Below, piece by piece: positions 1 to 13,777 of a DNA stretch of 64,000 nucleotides. The number at the start of each line of letters is the position of its first letter. Positions within the stretch are counted from its first letter, which is position 1. The stretch comes from Turbatrix aceti (lineage: Eukaryota > Nematoda > Chromadorea > Rhabditida > Panagrolaimidae), in assembly GCA_963969345.1 (NCBI GenBank), contig OZ017770.1, positions 5,403,246 to 5,467,245 on the forward strand, in the 5' to 3' direction. The position numbers and the translations under genes are program-made. The notes beneath the pieces were generated by a model. The model saw nothing but the letters and a program-made list of their open reading frames with translations. It made no database searches and had not been told where the DNA came from.

Positions 1-401
1 TATAATCAATGTTTGTTCTAGGAGGTACGTTCGGAGCACGATTCATAAACAGCCAGGAAATATGAGCCGTTGCATTCCGGGAATCGCATGCATAAGTCAA
101 TTTTTAGGTGGATGATGAAACGTATAATGCATGAGTTGTTTCAAAAATCAGTAGTAGTGTGGCACTGTTAATTGCTTCCTCTCGAAGCCAAGATGGGTTG
201 CATAAAGAAGATAAGAGCATCCGCTTTTGTTTCTTCGTATTTGACACTTTCTTCGTTTTTTTCTGCCAGTAAGGTTCTAACTTATTAATAAACTATCATT
301 AAAAGTGCACTTCAGAAAACTTGTACGTGTTAAAGTGCAGTACGCAATTATGACATGAAAATAGCAGAATAGCAGGGTTATTTTACCCACAGTTACTCAC
401 C

Positions 402-652
402 TGGTAACTGATCAGGAGATTCTGTCAGGGCAGTGCCCATGCTTGAAGCGCGCTCATGCCCGCAAAGCTCGGGTGCCAATTCAGCGCCATACACCACAAC
501 AAGACCCTTGCTGCTGCCGCCCGCCCATGCTGGGAGCCCACAAAATGGCTTGGCGACAGCCGTTGTTACTCCGGGCATTTCTGCCGACACAAGCGGTAGC
601 GTAGCCGCTTGGAGTGTTGCCACAGAATTGTCTTCCGGCGCTCTGAATCCCT
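402..652 (-). other. Possible exon of an unidentified gene (GC-rich, open on both strands)
   Basis: This GC-rich block is open in at least one frame on each strand. On the minus strand it is bounded by a plausible acceptor (TAACAG before about 652) and a strong donor (CCAG|GTGAGT ending at about 402), which would give a low-complexity Ala/Gly/Pro/Ser-rich peptide. On the plus strand an open frame runs from about 433 to 756 but is not in frame with the coding start at 713. No domain is recognised. It could equally be a GC-rich promoter shared with the plus-strand gene starting at 713. The other bases of 1-700 show nothing I can identify. Confidence 0.25.
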
Positions 653-712
653 GTTACTGTTCATCATCAATACCATTATTCACAGCTCACAACTCACAAC
701 AACAACAATACC

Positions 713-1243
713 ATGTTGAACGGCACAAATGCCGGCGGCACGGTGTATACTATTGAGGAACAAATGCGACACGTCGACAAAGTTATAAAGGTTTGTTTCT
801 TCACCCGCTCTTGAATTAAGTGTGTACATTTTTTGTCAGCCCTTCTGTCCCATTTTTTTCACACTCGTTAGGCATTGTGTTTTAGGAATGCGAAAATTCT
901 CGTAAAAATCTTGATCACATTGGCAGGCGTCTGGATGACTTGAATGATGTAAGTTCCGAGATTTGCTATGCACTGATTTTGCTGTTACCTGTTTTATTAT
1001 TTGCAGGAAGTCAAGAGATACCGAGATTACTTGGGGAACGAGAAGTCGCATCGAGACCCCGCCGTGTACAAGACGGTGAACGCCGAGCAGCCCAGTCCCT
1101 ACAATGAAAGAATCCTTGGCATCATGTCTAACTTGACGTCGCAACTTACCCAAGAGTGGTCAGAGAAGCTGCGCAGCATTTATTACGTTATGAGTTCTCC
1201 ACCGCCTTCAACACCCGGTTCCAAGCTCTCCGAGCGAAATTGA
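713..1243 (+). CDS. Small coiled-coil protein, unrecognised, 125 aa
   Basis: Three exons join in frame: 713-790, 886-948 and 1007-1243 (stop TGA). Introns are 95 and 58 nt with GT-AG ends. The start ATG at 713 follows a CA-rich stretch typical of a 5' leader. The protein is 125 aa: a heptad-like charged helix over roughly residues 14-55 (EEQMRHVDKVIKECENSRKN and following), a middle stretch around YRDYLGNEKSH, then a second helix and a Ser/Pro tail. There is no signal peptide or membrane segment. An AATAAA lies about 70 bp after the stop. The gene converges tail to tail with the rabconnectin gene, 226 bp apart. I do not recognise the family. A subunit of a small coiled-coil complex is possible, but that is inference only. 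Confidence 0.6.
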
Positions 1244-1468
1244 ATTCATCGACCCTCATTTTCTCTTCCGTGTGGTTAAACATTTTAATACAAAAACGGT
1301 ATAAACAGAAATAAAATAATGTGATTAAAAGTGTGTTTTTTTCTGCTGAGGGGATATATTACTCTTTAAAGTCGTCAGTACTGGAATGAGGAAAGAAGAG
1401 CCGTTGAGGGAAACAAGTGTGCAAAAGAAAAAGTAAGTGAATGAAAGCCGAAAAATTTTTGTTCAGTT

Positions 1469-4400
1469 CTAACCGTATGTGTTGACCACGGACATCAGAG
1501 GACGGAATTTAAGTGAGCAGTCAGCGCCGCACGAATAGAGCCGCTGCTCTGAGTCGACGCAAAGTTGTTGAACTCCCTGAATACCCACTTGTCGTAGACT
1601 GAAGCCGCCTTTGGCTGCATGCTCGCCCATAAAAGAGCTCACAGGGGCCAGATCGTTACCAAAGATCTATAATGAATTGCTTGGTTTTAGTTCCGGCTTT
1701 TAAGCTTCCTTCCTTATTACCTTGAGATCGCCGTCGCTAGAGCCAACAATTATGTAGTCGCCACCAGAATCGATGCATACGTCTTTGACAATGACAGTTG
1801 AATCGAAGGCTTTGACGGATGCTCTCAGTTGACGCTGCCTGATATCCCAAAGGCATACATCGCCGTGGCGACCACCGGACACAATGGTCTGAAAGCTCAT
1901 TTATCAGTTTTTGTTAATTTTACAAAAACAAAGCCGACTGACCTGATTGTTGGGGATGTAGGCAACGCACATGGCACCATCCGGATGACCCACAAATGAG
2001 TGAACGTTACACTTGGAAGCGGGCATCAAGGTGTCCCATAGCGAGACGTTGGTGTCACCTGTGCTGTGACCGGCAGTCACCAGCAGGGAACTTGTCTGGG
2101 CAAGGAACTTCACGTCGGACGCAACTTTCGTATGACTTTTTTGGTTCTAAAAGAGTAAGCCCCGGGTAATCTTTGGCCAGCATGGAGTTAACTCCTTTAT
2201 CGATAAACTCACAAAGAATGGCTTTCGCCTACTCTGCGTCGCTTGCCACATGCAAAGCAATCCGTCGCCATCAACAGCGGCAAATTTGTTGCCATTCAAT
2301 GCAAACGCCAACTTGGTCACTTTGGCATACTGGCCAGCGCTTCGCGCGGTAAATAGCGGCTGCTCGTGACCCCATTCCCAGAGGAGTATAGAGCCATCGA
2401 AAGAGCCACTGACGTCTAAAAAGTCGACATGGATTTGCATTACGCTCTATTCAAAATTAAATAACCGAAGAAAAAGTGCGAATTAAAAACTCACAGTATG
2501 GTAGTGTTGGATGCGACTCGAGGCATCGAACGCCGCCGACAGCGTGTTTTTTTATCTATAAATTAATAAGCATAATCAAAAGCTCTAGGCGTCTCAAAAA
2601 CATATTGAACAGAATACCGGATAACCAAATAAAACTAATTTTGTCACACTATGTACTTCACAACCACACACAGCACTACGACTAGCAACTTTTACCTTCT
2701 GCAAAGCCACACGGCTTCTATCCAAAATAAACGGCGTCATCTGTATGAAATGCAACGTGATTAATATTGAATGTTGTTTGTTGAAAAACAGAGCGGCAGA
2801 GCCCTCTCTATCTGTTAGCAAATGCGCATGTTTATATTTGCCCGCCATTGGCATAGTTGCTAAGTTGGGGCCCTATTGTTTGCTCAAATTTGCACAAAAA
2901 ACTTACAAATGAAACGTTGGTCTTAATCTTGGCATCGAAGAGAACCTGGTAGTCGTCGTTGTCACGAAGGGTATCCCGCGTCGTCTTCGAGACAGCAATG
3001 TCCAATGCAACGCGATTATTGAGGTACGAAATGCGGGAATCCTTCAGATTTTCCTGTTCTTCAAACAGAGATTCCAAGTTCATCTCCTGAATTTCGCGAC
3101 TCGTAGAAACGGCAATGCGACTGGGACAGGCGTTGTTGATGGCAAACGCAACAATGGGTTCGTGTTCGCGCTGCACAATTTTGGTGACCAGAGAGCCCGT
3201 CGATGAAGATGTCTCCGCAGAAGTGCTCGATGCCGTCGTAGACGCAGCAACGTCTTTCGGGAGATCCTTCGTGCCCGGATTCTCAAAGATGTACTTGATA
3301 AACTGCGCAGAGAGGTGCTCCTGCTTGACAAGATAAGACCAAAGCCTTCGGACACGGACGACACCCTTGGCATCGTACTCAAACGGCGTGTTGCCGGCTT
3401 CCATGAGAGATCGGTATTTCTGCAGAAGAGGAGATGGCTGAGCGGTCAGATCGGAGTCAATGTAGGCGCTTGGCAAGAGTGTGGCGGGACAACCACCCGG
3501 AAAAGACTCGACGTTGTCTTTTAGGTGCTCAATCCATCGCTCAAGAAGTCTGACAATGTTGTAAATTTTTGGAGAGTAACTCGAAAGATCTAAAAATCTC
3601 AGCTGACCCTTAATAAACCAACAAACATATGCAAACCTGTCAGATCGACGTTCAAAAGCCGAAGGAATTGTTTGAGTCGGTAGAGCTGTTGGATGGCCAA
3701 CGCCAGACGCATAATCTGCCAGGCAAAGCTATTCGGACAGTCGTGAGGTCTCTCGATCGTTTCCACGTGATATTCGTCAGCATAATTCTCAACCGTTTTG
3801 TCGGACATTGCATCGTCAGAATCGTACTCGGATTCGCGTTCATTGCTGGGCGGTTGCACTTTCTCGGCGTAAAACTGAACGACATGCTTCTTCGGCGGAA
3901 CCCAACAGGTGACCCTTGGCTCTTCGACTGGCTTCGGAGGCGTCACGGCAGTGGACAGCATGGAAACGTTCGGACCAAAGACCTTGGCGTGCTGCTTGAC
4001 GCGATTGCTGTCCACGACTGGGGCTTTGGGTGCTAAAAAAATCTAGTAGAAATAATCAAAAATAAAATAAAGCATACGTGGAGGACGAGATGGTACGTTA
4101 GACAGCTTTTGCTCTCCAGCGCCGCCAAACATGATACCAAATGAGTCCGAAGTGACTTCCTTGGCCAAAAGTCTGTACAGCCAGTGCGAATCGTGCAAAC
4201 TGAATGCGTAGCAGAACAGCGACATTGTGATTGCCGTATAGCATTCAGCAAGCAGAAGCTGAAGATTTGGTACATCCTCGTCCTTTTCGCACTCGAGCAA
4301 CGTCAAAAACGCCTGAACTCCTGGCCATTGGTCAGGCGAGCTGACCACCAGAATTTCATCGGCGTTTGCATTTGATGACGTGTATCTCTTTTTGAGGCCT

Positions 4401-7400
4401 CTGAAAAAAAGCCCCGATTAAATAACAAAATGAAGCAGAAAAAAAACAAACTTGTCTTCGGAGTCAAACATGCAGAAATTATCGATGTCACTAAGTGACT
4501 GATAAAGACACGACGACAAGCCCTGGCAAAGGTTGTACAGTTCGTAGACTTTGGGCAGCATGAGACCGAAAGACAATGGCTCCTGCATTTCGGAAATGGT
4601 CAAAAGCAAATCATTGCTCTGATTCTCGATGAAGTGCAGGGGCGATGACAGAAACATTCGGCAGGTGGACAGTGATCCAACAAGCAACGGAAACGGTCGG
4701 ACCTTCGGTATGGCGTTAACTGAAAATCCATCAAATGTCAACAGTTACCGCAATTCTGCAAAAAAACAAACCGTGATTATGGTTCCAAAAAGTTTTCTCC
4801 TGTTGAAGCTCAAGCAGCAGGAGCAACAACTCCATCAGGACCGACGTCAGACGGTAGTTCTGGGCACTGTGCAACGCACAGTATGAAGTGAAGGTGCGAA
4901 TGAGCTTCTGATGAGCAAAAAGCCAGAGCCTACGCCGGTGAGCAGTTCGCGCAAAACTGTTCTGTTCGTCGTCGTGGAGTTCGTCGAGTGTAATGGTCTG
5001 CAGCGTCGTGATGTCCTCAATTGATTCAGCCGACTTATCGTACTGATTCACAAAAGTGTCCATCTGGTAGTCGCAGATGTCGCGTAACACGACGCACTCA
5101 TTTTCCAGCCAACGGAAGAGCTCGTAGCGAAGTTGTCCACCGTCGACTTCAAATCCGCTGGCCAAAGTCGCCAATTCTTCCATAAACACACGCAGCGATG
5201 CGATGTATTTGAGGTGCTGGCTGATGAAATCAATGACATTTGTGCGCCCTGACTTTGAGTTCAATGCTGGGGGAACGAGGGGTGCCGAAGTCTCCGGTGG
5301 TTCGTCGATGAACTCGCTGTCATCCTCATTCTCCTCGTCCGACCAATCCAGCTTCAATTCGTCGTCTTTGACGGCGTTCACGGGTGCCGACCAGTCAAAG
5401 TCGTCAACCTTGTCCGCAGTAGCCGCTGCCGGCGCTTGTGTTTCTGTCGGAGAAGGAGTGAGATCAACCTGGCCTGTCAAATCAAGAGCCAAGCTGATAT
5501 CGTCGTCATCAGGCAAGAATGAAGCCAGCTTGTTCGGCAGCCGTAGGAGAACATCCAAGGCCAGCAGCGGACAGCCAGAAGTCATGTGTACAGTCGCTGT
5601 TTTGAAAAACAATCGACGCTCGCTTGGCGTGACCCGGTTTTCGAGTTCTCTGGCCAGTTGCAAGAATCTCTCGGTTGAACCAATTTGAATGTTGGCATCT
5701 GTAAGTCTTTGACGTACGACCAAGGGATGTTTACGCAGGAAGGAGTACAGGTTGAAAATATCCGAAAGCGAACACGCGGTAAAGTCTCCGAAAAGCAGTG
5801 TGTCCCGATTCGCTTCTTCGAGGAAAGTAGAAGCGGATTTTGCGTAGTTTTTGATGATCCAGTAGGCCATAGACCGCTCAAATGGGTCCCTGCTCGGATT
5901 TCCTCCGTGCGGAGACATGCACGCGGAATCGTGCACCGACTGCGGCTGATGGCGTCTCGCTTGCTCAGGACTGACTCCGAGGATTTCTCCACAAAGCAGC
6001 TCCGCCATCAGTGCGCTTTGCTTTTCAGCGTCTGTTTCGAAGACACGCAGAATCACCATGGCCAGCTGAATATCATTGAGGCGGCGAAGAATCGTCTGGA
6101 TGGCATCCTTGAGACAGTCACCGAGCAAAAAGAATGCAGCAGCGTGGTGGAAGCGCTGTTTGCTCATGAGAACAAAAGCGTTCTTCAGCGCAGCTTTCTT
6201 CCATCGCTCTTGTGAGAAATCTTCTCGGAAGAAATTGGCCATCTTCTCATCCCGAATAGTCTTAAAGAGGTGAGTCAAGACGTTCTTCTTCCTCAACGCC
6301 AGGTAGTACAACGAGGCATCCATGGGGTCCTGCTTTTGCTGGAATGCGGCTTTTGCCATTTTTTCGACGCACAGTCGCAGCGTTGTAGTGTTTTTGAGCC
6401 ACCAAGCAATGCCGAACGACCGAAGTTCTTCCCAGGTTTCCGATCCTTTCTGACAGCACGGAATGGAATTGAGCAATTCAGTTTCAGTGTCCGAATGAAA
6501 CGCCCAGATTATGTGGGCCGTTGAAAGTCCTCTGCAAAAAACAACAACATTGGCATGAAAAAATAAAAAAATGGATAACTCACTGCTTGTTTAACGAAGT
6601 CCGCTGGTTCATGGGCAGACACCGAAGAAGATATTCGTGCTGCTTCATGGCCATGAGAAAACGCAGTCCGCAGTCGTCCACAGACTCCACACTGGTCGAC
6701 ACATTGGCGTATCCAGCGGCCGCAGAATCCGCAATGGTGGTGACATTCGCCGTCCGGAAGGCTGCGTTGACCTGTGTGAGCCGATCGATGCTGCTCGACG
6801 CAAAATGACTCAGTGTGTCAGCAACAGAGAGCAAGTGCATCTGATCTACGCTGGAGAGACCCGGAAGATGCATGTGTGTCAGGAGATCCGTCAGTATCCG
6901 GCAGTGCTTTGTAGTAAATGAGACGTCTACCGCCCGCTTCAAGAAAGGATTCGGATCGCTGCTGCACGACGAGATCCTCGACCGACGGGATACGGTGCCA
7001 TCTGTGTCGTTCAACACGTCATCCAGGTTGTCCTCATCTTCAAATTCTTGGAAAAGTGATTCGTAGTTGTTCGAGACGCTGTCCAAGTTCTCCGCTTTTT
7101 GGTGGCCAAAAGCAGCGTTGTCCGCTTCCAGAAGAGCAAACAGCGGCAGCGGTGGGATGTTTCCCAGCTCCTCGTACTCGGTGGTTCCATCGTCATTGTC
7201 GCTTTGCTGCGCTTCTTCGTCGCTCTCATCAAAGTTCAACGCATCCAGGCTGCTCTTCTGAGCTGTCGATGTCCCGCGCTTCAGTCCGGTGCTTCCAGTA
7301 CTCCTCCGCTTCAGTGTACGAATGACGTGAAGAAGAATAGCCTTGACACGTTTTGTCTTTCCTGAATTGAGCATCTCCATGAGCTGTTTCGGATGGTACT

Positions 7401-10400
7401 GAGGCAGCATCGGATTCGCCAACCGCGAGGCCTCGAAAAGACCCTCTTCGCTCAGCGCGTTCAGCATGTTTTCTTCCTTGCCCGTGTCGCCTTGATTTTT
7501 GTTAAAAACCTTGGTGATAATCTCCAGCATAATCTTGTTGGTTCCCAGATAGTCGTGCTTGGCTCGCTTGCTCAGCTGTTCGAGCATGGAGTGCGAGCGG
7601 CTGATGTTGATCGACGGCTTCTGACCCAGCTTGGCAGGATCTTCGCCTGTTCCGTTGGTAAGAGCCAGACCCCCGGCATGCGCCATGGCACGACTCGTCA
7701 AATTCCACTGATCGTAAATCCTCATCTCACTGTGCAGACCGACGATGAGCATTCCATCACGTACCCAGGACATAGCAGTCGGCAGGGGTGGAAGACCGTC
7801 GGCAGAAACAAGTTCAAGGGTCCGGATGCAGATCCAATGCACAAGTCGCGACCGATTGGCCATGTTTCCCACCAGCGAAGAGGCCTTGCGTAACCGTCCC
7901 CGTCGTCGCGTTTCGTTGTCCTTCATCATTACGATGTTTTGCTGGGCGACGTTTGCGGAAACTTGTGAAAACAGGTAGACAGTATGGCCTACGCCGACGG
8001 TCAGGATATGGGAGCCGTCTTCTGCACTCACCCAATCCAGGCGAACGAGGCGACGAATGCGCTCTGAAATTGACGAAATCATGAAATTGTGTGCTGTAAA
8101 GCAAAAAAAATAAATAAACTCACCAGATATAGACATATCGGAAACGGCATTGGGATTATAGCTCTCTTCCGTGCGGTCAAAACTCGAAAGCAAATGCCGA
8201 GTGGTTACTGTTCTGTCTACGTACTTTTCCAGGTTAAAAGAATCTTCTTTGAGCCACTCAACTCCGCCACTCGATTCACACTCAAAAATGGCCACTTCAA
8301 GGTCGTGGGCCATCGAGCGGCCAGAATCCGCATCATAGCTCTTGTGTGCAGTAGCAAAGCGTCCGGTGTGAGCGCACGACAAAGCGTAGATCTCGCCGTC
8401 CATTTCGATGTCGCCAGAAATATTGTCGTTGATCATCTTCCAAAAATTCCATGTGTAAGAAACTCTTCCTCCTTCCTCAATCTTGGATGAGCACCTGAGG
8501 AATCGCACACTGTCATCGTTGCAGGAAACAGAAAGCGGATACGGCGCTCGGCAGGCTGGATACAAACTCGCGGAGGGTAAGTGCCCGGCAGAAACAACAC
8601 AGGAAACGATTCTGGCGTCATTTGGAAAAACAATGCCTTCATCGTAGACGAGTTTGGTCGTGATGGAAAGCTTAGCGGCGGACGACTGACTGCTTGAATT
8701 GGCTGTCGGGTAGAAACTCGCGTCGGTGGGTGCTTTGTCATCTTCGTCGAAAGTGTTGACAAGCACCGGTGGCTGCGAGGATATGTTGAGGGACCACATT
8801 TTGATACGATCGCAGGATGGCGTTCGAACGACCATAACAACATAGTAGTCATCGGAAAAGAAGGTGGCGTGCGAGCGATCGTTGATGCCGGCCTCGCCCG
8901 CGTTGGCTTCGATGTTGTTGATGGCAATCTGCTTGCTGAAGACGTGAAGCATGAGCATGTCCGTCGATATGTGGTTCGACGACTCAACGCTGCCCAGTGA
9001 AAGAACGCAACCCGGCCGAGAAGTCGACTGCGTCGAAACAACATTGAAAGTATCGGTGAGCTTCGTTTGCTCCGTGTCTTTGAATTCACTCAAACTGCTC
9101 TCTGACGACGTCCGACTCAATGCCTGCTTTTTCGACGAGTACAATTCAGCTATCAAACCGCGAGCATCTACGACGGCCTGATAGATGCAAAGCTGACCTT
9201 CGTTGCTTGCAATAAAACAGGAACTTGGCGAGTTGCAGACAGTTCCGAGAGCCCAGCTAGGCAAGATGGCAGGCACCCACGAGATGCAATCGAAGGCAGC
9301 AGGTGCCCGGCTGCTGAGTCTGGCGAGTTCACGAACGCCTCCGCTCTTGCAGAGAGGACCTACAGGGGCCACCTTCCACATGACGAGCTCCGATTCGTGG
9401 TCGTCGTTCTTATGGGAATGACTGGCAGTTAGGAGCAGTGGGAGGACCGGATGAGCCACAACCCTGCTGATATGAAACCTGTGACCACACATTCGTGACT
9501 GATGCGTGATGTTGAGGATGTGTGTCAGGTCAGAATCTTTCTCCGTCGTCAAGTCCCACAGATTGAGAGACCCGTTGAAATGACTCGTCAGCAAGTTGAT
9601 CGAATCGTTTGAAAAGTCTTCGTTTTTGTACCTGAGAAACTTGTCCATGGATTCGGCGCTCTGGGCATCAGGATTGCCTCGCTGCGACAATTCGATGTAA
9701 AGCGAGTTTCGGGGGTTAAACGTGTACAGCGACAAGTTCAACGAAGCGGCGTCGGTGAGGGAAAAAGCGTTTGGGAAGCGTGAAGCAAAGTTGACAACCG
9801 GCTGTCGCCACGGGTCGTCGAGGTACTCAATAGTCCACGTAAGTAAGCTGCCGTCGATTGGATAGACCGAAAACACCACATCTATGCTCTTATTCCACTG
9901 ACGCAGCAGGTTTTCGATTTTGCTATCGAGGAGATCCTTAATCTCAGTCTGCACACAACTATTGACTGTTGAAGCCGCAGCGCTAACGAGCGACATGGCA
10001 GATGCGTTGGACCGTTCCGTCATGGCCGCATCCGAGGAACTCGCTGCAACACCCTCAGTGATGGTAGCCCTCACTCTGGGCGGCGATGCACAGTCCTTCG
10101 AAGGCGAACGAGTGAGGTCGCGGTCGTTCATGATTGTTTCCAGTATCATCTTTTCCACTCCGTTAGCGAAAATCAAGTCCTTGTTGTTGAGCCAGTGGAT
10201 GGCAAAGGGTTGTCTTTGGGCGGCGGTTGGCATGAGAGACGGCACCAACAAACAGTCTGAAAGGACTCAGGTTATAGCTAACAAACATTGCTTTAAAACT
10301 ACCATTACTAGCATCGATCGTGGCTACAAGAGAAAAATATAGAACATCTGCGGACGCTGCAGGGACAGCAAAATCCGTAAAAGTGCCTGATCTTGAAAGA

Positions 10401-11571
10401 CCTCCGGTTCCTGAGGAGTTTGAGCCTTGCTTGGTGCGTGCATTTCTTTGGCTAAAAATTCAATTCATCCTTGCAACGCTAAAAACTCCGGCGTAAAACA
10501 CTCACATTAGACGCTGAATCTTTGATACCAACTTTCGTCGTGCTTTTTTTATCCTCAAAGTTTTTCGACTGGAATAAATCTTCTCGGTGCTTCGCTGGAC
10601 AATGTCAACGGCTTCAATGAGGGATTCCAGCTGTGAGTCGTGCTTTGGAATTTGCTTCCAGATCCTCGAGGTGTCGTCTTCGCACCAGGTGATAATAGAA
10701 TTATGAACGCACTTCTTAGGCATGTATCGACTGGTGCGACGCCACTCGAATCCGATCACAGGTGCCGGGTGTTGCAGGTAGATGAAGGAAAACGCAGCAT
10801 TGTCATCCACCGACTCGTCTTGGTACCAGATTTTGACGAGATTGTCGTTGTGGCCCGTTGTAGCAAATAGCGTTCCGTCGTAGGAAAACTTGACTAATTT
10901 GAGGTCCAGGCTCATCTTCGTATGCCAGAGCACCTTCCATATCGCAGTCTTCTAAAATTAAAAAATAAATGCGTGTTGTATGAAGGAAAAAACAAACCGT
11001 ATTGGCAGCATCGATGAGCTCGAACTTGACAGGCTCTCGGACAGCTTGAAAGAGATCTTCATGCTGATACAAAATCAGCTTGTCCCGGCAGAGGACGAGG
11101 AGTCTGAGTCCATCGAGTACCCATTGCACGGCGTTTACGGGTTCTTGGACGTCGATGCGATAGGTCTCAGTCCACTTGTAGGGAACCTGGGCATTTGGAG
11201 CATAGATACACGTGGGATCGTAAAGGACCACATGATTACCGCAAACCGCTGCTATCTAGAAAAATGAGATCGATTCAAAGAGTTCAAAAATAAAATAATA
11301 ATACCTTTCCGGAATCTGTACATGAACTAACAGCACCAATAATACTACCCGAAGAGCATCCAGGAATAATTTGAACTCTCTCGAAATTAGGGGCAAGAAT
11401 AACGACATCTGATCCAACTGCGCAGGTCTAAAAGAAAAATTATAGTTCAATGATGTTCAATCAAACCTTTTTTTTAAAACTTACAATAAAATTTACGCCG
11501 TCAACTGAACCGACGGAAAATGCATGTTCGCAGTCGTTCAGCGCACCGGTAATAACCTGATGAATACTCAT
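1469..11571 (-). CDS. rbc-1: Rabconnectin-3 alpha / DmX-like WD40 protein
   Basis: Large WD40-repeat scaffold of the DmX / DMXL2 / yeast Rav1 family, which regulates V-ATPase assembly and, in animals, synaptic-vesicle and endosomal acidification. Exons in coding order: 11485-11571, 11305-11427, 10998-11255, 10506-10951, 10303-10451, 6584-10256 (with a probable 60-nt intron at 8064-8123), 4772-6531, 4452-4719, 4078-4400, 3637-4032, 2907-3589, 2696-2740, 2495-2555, 2213-2415, 1943-2146, 1721-1888, 1469-1666. All phases join, giving about 2,838 aa, a normal length for the family. The N-terminus (MSIHQVITGALN, then DVVILAPNFERVQIIPG) matches DmX. The Rav1 core starts at QGLSTAHIIWAFHSDTE and WEELRSFGIAWWLKN. 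An acidic region carrying DDEDD-like clusters follows. The C-terminal WD repeats include GHEQPLFTARSAGQYAKVTK and DIRQRQLRASVKAFDS and end with SCGADCSLKFRPL. The family identity is secure; the symbol follows the C. elegans orthologue. Confidence 0.95.
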
Positions 11572-12084
11572 TACTTTTTGTTAGGGTTCACATTCCTCGG
11601 TTATCCACAGCAGTTTCTGAAACAAGCAATTTTAAATAATCAATGCATCTCTATGTAGCCTTAACAGGAGGCAAAAAATGTCCCGGCGAAAAACGAGCAC
11701 TTGTGCACTGAATATAATCGATGCGCTCCAGCACATAAAGCTGGCAAAAGCTTAGTCATAAAAACGCGAAAAATATTCCAACAATGACTGCCGCCTCCCG
11801 TTTTCAGTATTCCGACATTGCAAAAAACAGATTGTCACCTAGTATTAGTAAAGCAAAGCTGCATGACTTCGGGTCTATAAAAATTATCAACGTCAACATT
11901 TTTCAATGTACGCGTGTGTTGCTATTCGTCATCATTTGCCAAGGTCCGACTATTTGCAACATTGAAAAACAAGATATATGGCGGTCATCAAGATTGCAAT
12001 ACAGGAGTTGATAGCAATACACTAAAAATCGTGATAGCGTCCTGGCTTTTTGCATGTTGGAAATAATACGCAGAGAGTGTTTCT
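11572..12084. promoter_or_regulatory. Divergent intergenic promoter region
   Basis: About 510 bp separate the divergent start codons of the rabconnectin gene (minus) and the DEG/ENaC gene (plus). Cis elements for both are expected here. I see no TATA box or repeat that stands out. Confidence 0.4.
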
Positions 12085-13777
12085 ATGCATATGGAAACCG
12101 ACGCCATAAGCCGTTTTGCTGCGCCAGACGATTTGTGTACGTCTTCTACAAAACAAAGTAATGCTCCGAAAAAAATTATTCTTCATATCTACGACGATCA
12201 AAGCAGGGAATTCACCTCATTGACAACGTATCATGGAATGGTGCGTATTTACAATTCTAACAACTGGGCATCGCTCATTTTTTGGTGCTTGGTCGTTATT
12301 ACGTGCCTATCACTTTTTATGATCCACGTGAGTAACAACACCTTTGTTCGCCATGATTTATTTATTTTTGAATTTATAGTCCGGTTATCTGTTAAACATG
12401 TACATGTTAAAACCAAATTTTCTCGATACTAAACACTTGAAACGCGAGGTATCAAGCAGCGCATTTCCGACCACAAGTATATGTTTTGATACCCGGGGTA
12501 CGAATACCACGCTGCCAGAGTGGGTGAACGTGCATCATGCATAATAGGGTTGCGTAAAACATGTGTGCTTTGCAGAAATGGGATGAATGATGTATTTTTG
12601 ACGGAGAAAGGAAAAAATAACAGTCAACTGATTTCATGCTTTACAAATGCCAAAATTGGATGTTGCAAATTTTCACACGATGATTTGTACCGAAAATCGC
12701 GCATGACAGTGGTTATGAATACGACAAATTTTGACGGTAAGCCTATTTAATCAACTAACAGAAAATTTAAACAACAAATTCACATAGGGGAAGTGATTGT
12801 GAACTTTCAACCACAAAATACGCACACCGTTATACCGAATCATGGCCTGCACTTGTCTACCGGAAGTCATACTCGATTTTTTCTCAACACAATAAAGGCA
12901 TGTTTCAGTGAATGAACTATCAAAAAAAAAAGAATGATGATTTTTAGCAAACTCTGGTTACGCAAAATGAAGGTGGTAGCTGCCAGAGTTCGGCCCGGCT
13001 TTCAGTCACTGACTGTCAGTTCGACTGTCTGCGTCGACATGTTTTGGCTGCGTGTTCCTGCCTTCCAGATCTTTTCAGTCACTCTCGTGCCAGGCATATT
13101 ACGTGTAAAAAAGAATACGATGTTTTGTGCGCTTTGCGAGAAATGAAAAATCCACCCCGTTGTTCATGCGGCACCCCCTGCGATCGAATTTTGTATCCCG
13201 TAAGACAAACATCCATGAGCAGTCTTTACAGGTTAGTCGACTTTTTTGTCTCATTTTTCAAAACTAATTAAACGGTTGCAGCAGAAACCAGACAGTAGTA
13301 ACCATCATTTTGCGCGTAGAAAACATGCTGCATCAATTACAACGACGTCGTTTGTCCACGGTTCAGGTGCTGTGCTTTGTTGCCGGCAGCATGGGTCTTT
13401 TCTTAGGCATGAGCTGTGTCACGCTGCTTGAAATCTTCATATACCTGTTCAAGTCGTTCTGGATAAATACGAGCAGCAGTCGGCATCATGCTTACATTAA
13501 TCGTGTCCTGGGAGGTTCTGTGGATAATATTAACACATTGTCTCAGCGCAACGTCATCTACAGAGCTCACAGCCATGATGAGATTATCGTCACTCAGAAC
13601 CAGGGTGGCGAAGAGGGGATTCCCATGGGAGTCCCATGGGAATTATCCCGGGAATTATCCCGGGATTCCCATCTATCAGGGGATAATTCCCCACGGAATT
13701 TTGAAAATGCGCGATCCCGCCTAAAATATCACCGTTATTTTACGCAGGAGCGTGCTTTTTTCTTTCAAATTAGGTAA
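12085..13777 (+). CDS. DEG/ENaC (degenerin) cation channel, C-terminus altered by a MITE
   Basis: Amiloride-sensitive sodium channel family subunit: two membrane segments with a Cys-rich extracellular loop. Exons: 12085-12327, 12380-12519, 12576-12736, 12788-12897, 12948-13231, 13282-13777. Phases join. Intron 2 uses donor GTGGGT, and intron 4 only joins in frame as a GC-AG intron. TM1 lies in residues about 60-85 after HGMVRIYNSNNW. FPTTSICF matches the post-TM1 FPAVTIC motif. The Cys-rich region includes GGSCQSSARLSVTDCQFDCL, CSCLPD and CGTPCD. TM2 with the selectivity-filter-like GLFLGMSCVTLLEI lies near residue 355. About 419 residues precede a 367-bp hAT-type element at 13601-13967. The frame then reads into the element and stops at 13777. 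The likely original end is an exon at 14032-14095. The channel core is intact, so it may still function. Nematodes have many degenerins and I cannot assign an orthologue. Confidence 0.82.
12898..12947 (+). other. Probable GC-AG intron in the DEG/ENaC gene
   Basis: The exon ending at 12897 (AATAAAG) is followed by GCATGT, and the acceptor is TTTTTAG at 12947. Only this GC donor joins the two conserved channel exons in phase 0. The nearby GT at the GTGAAT site leads to a stop codon. Confidence 0.65.
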
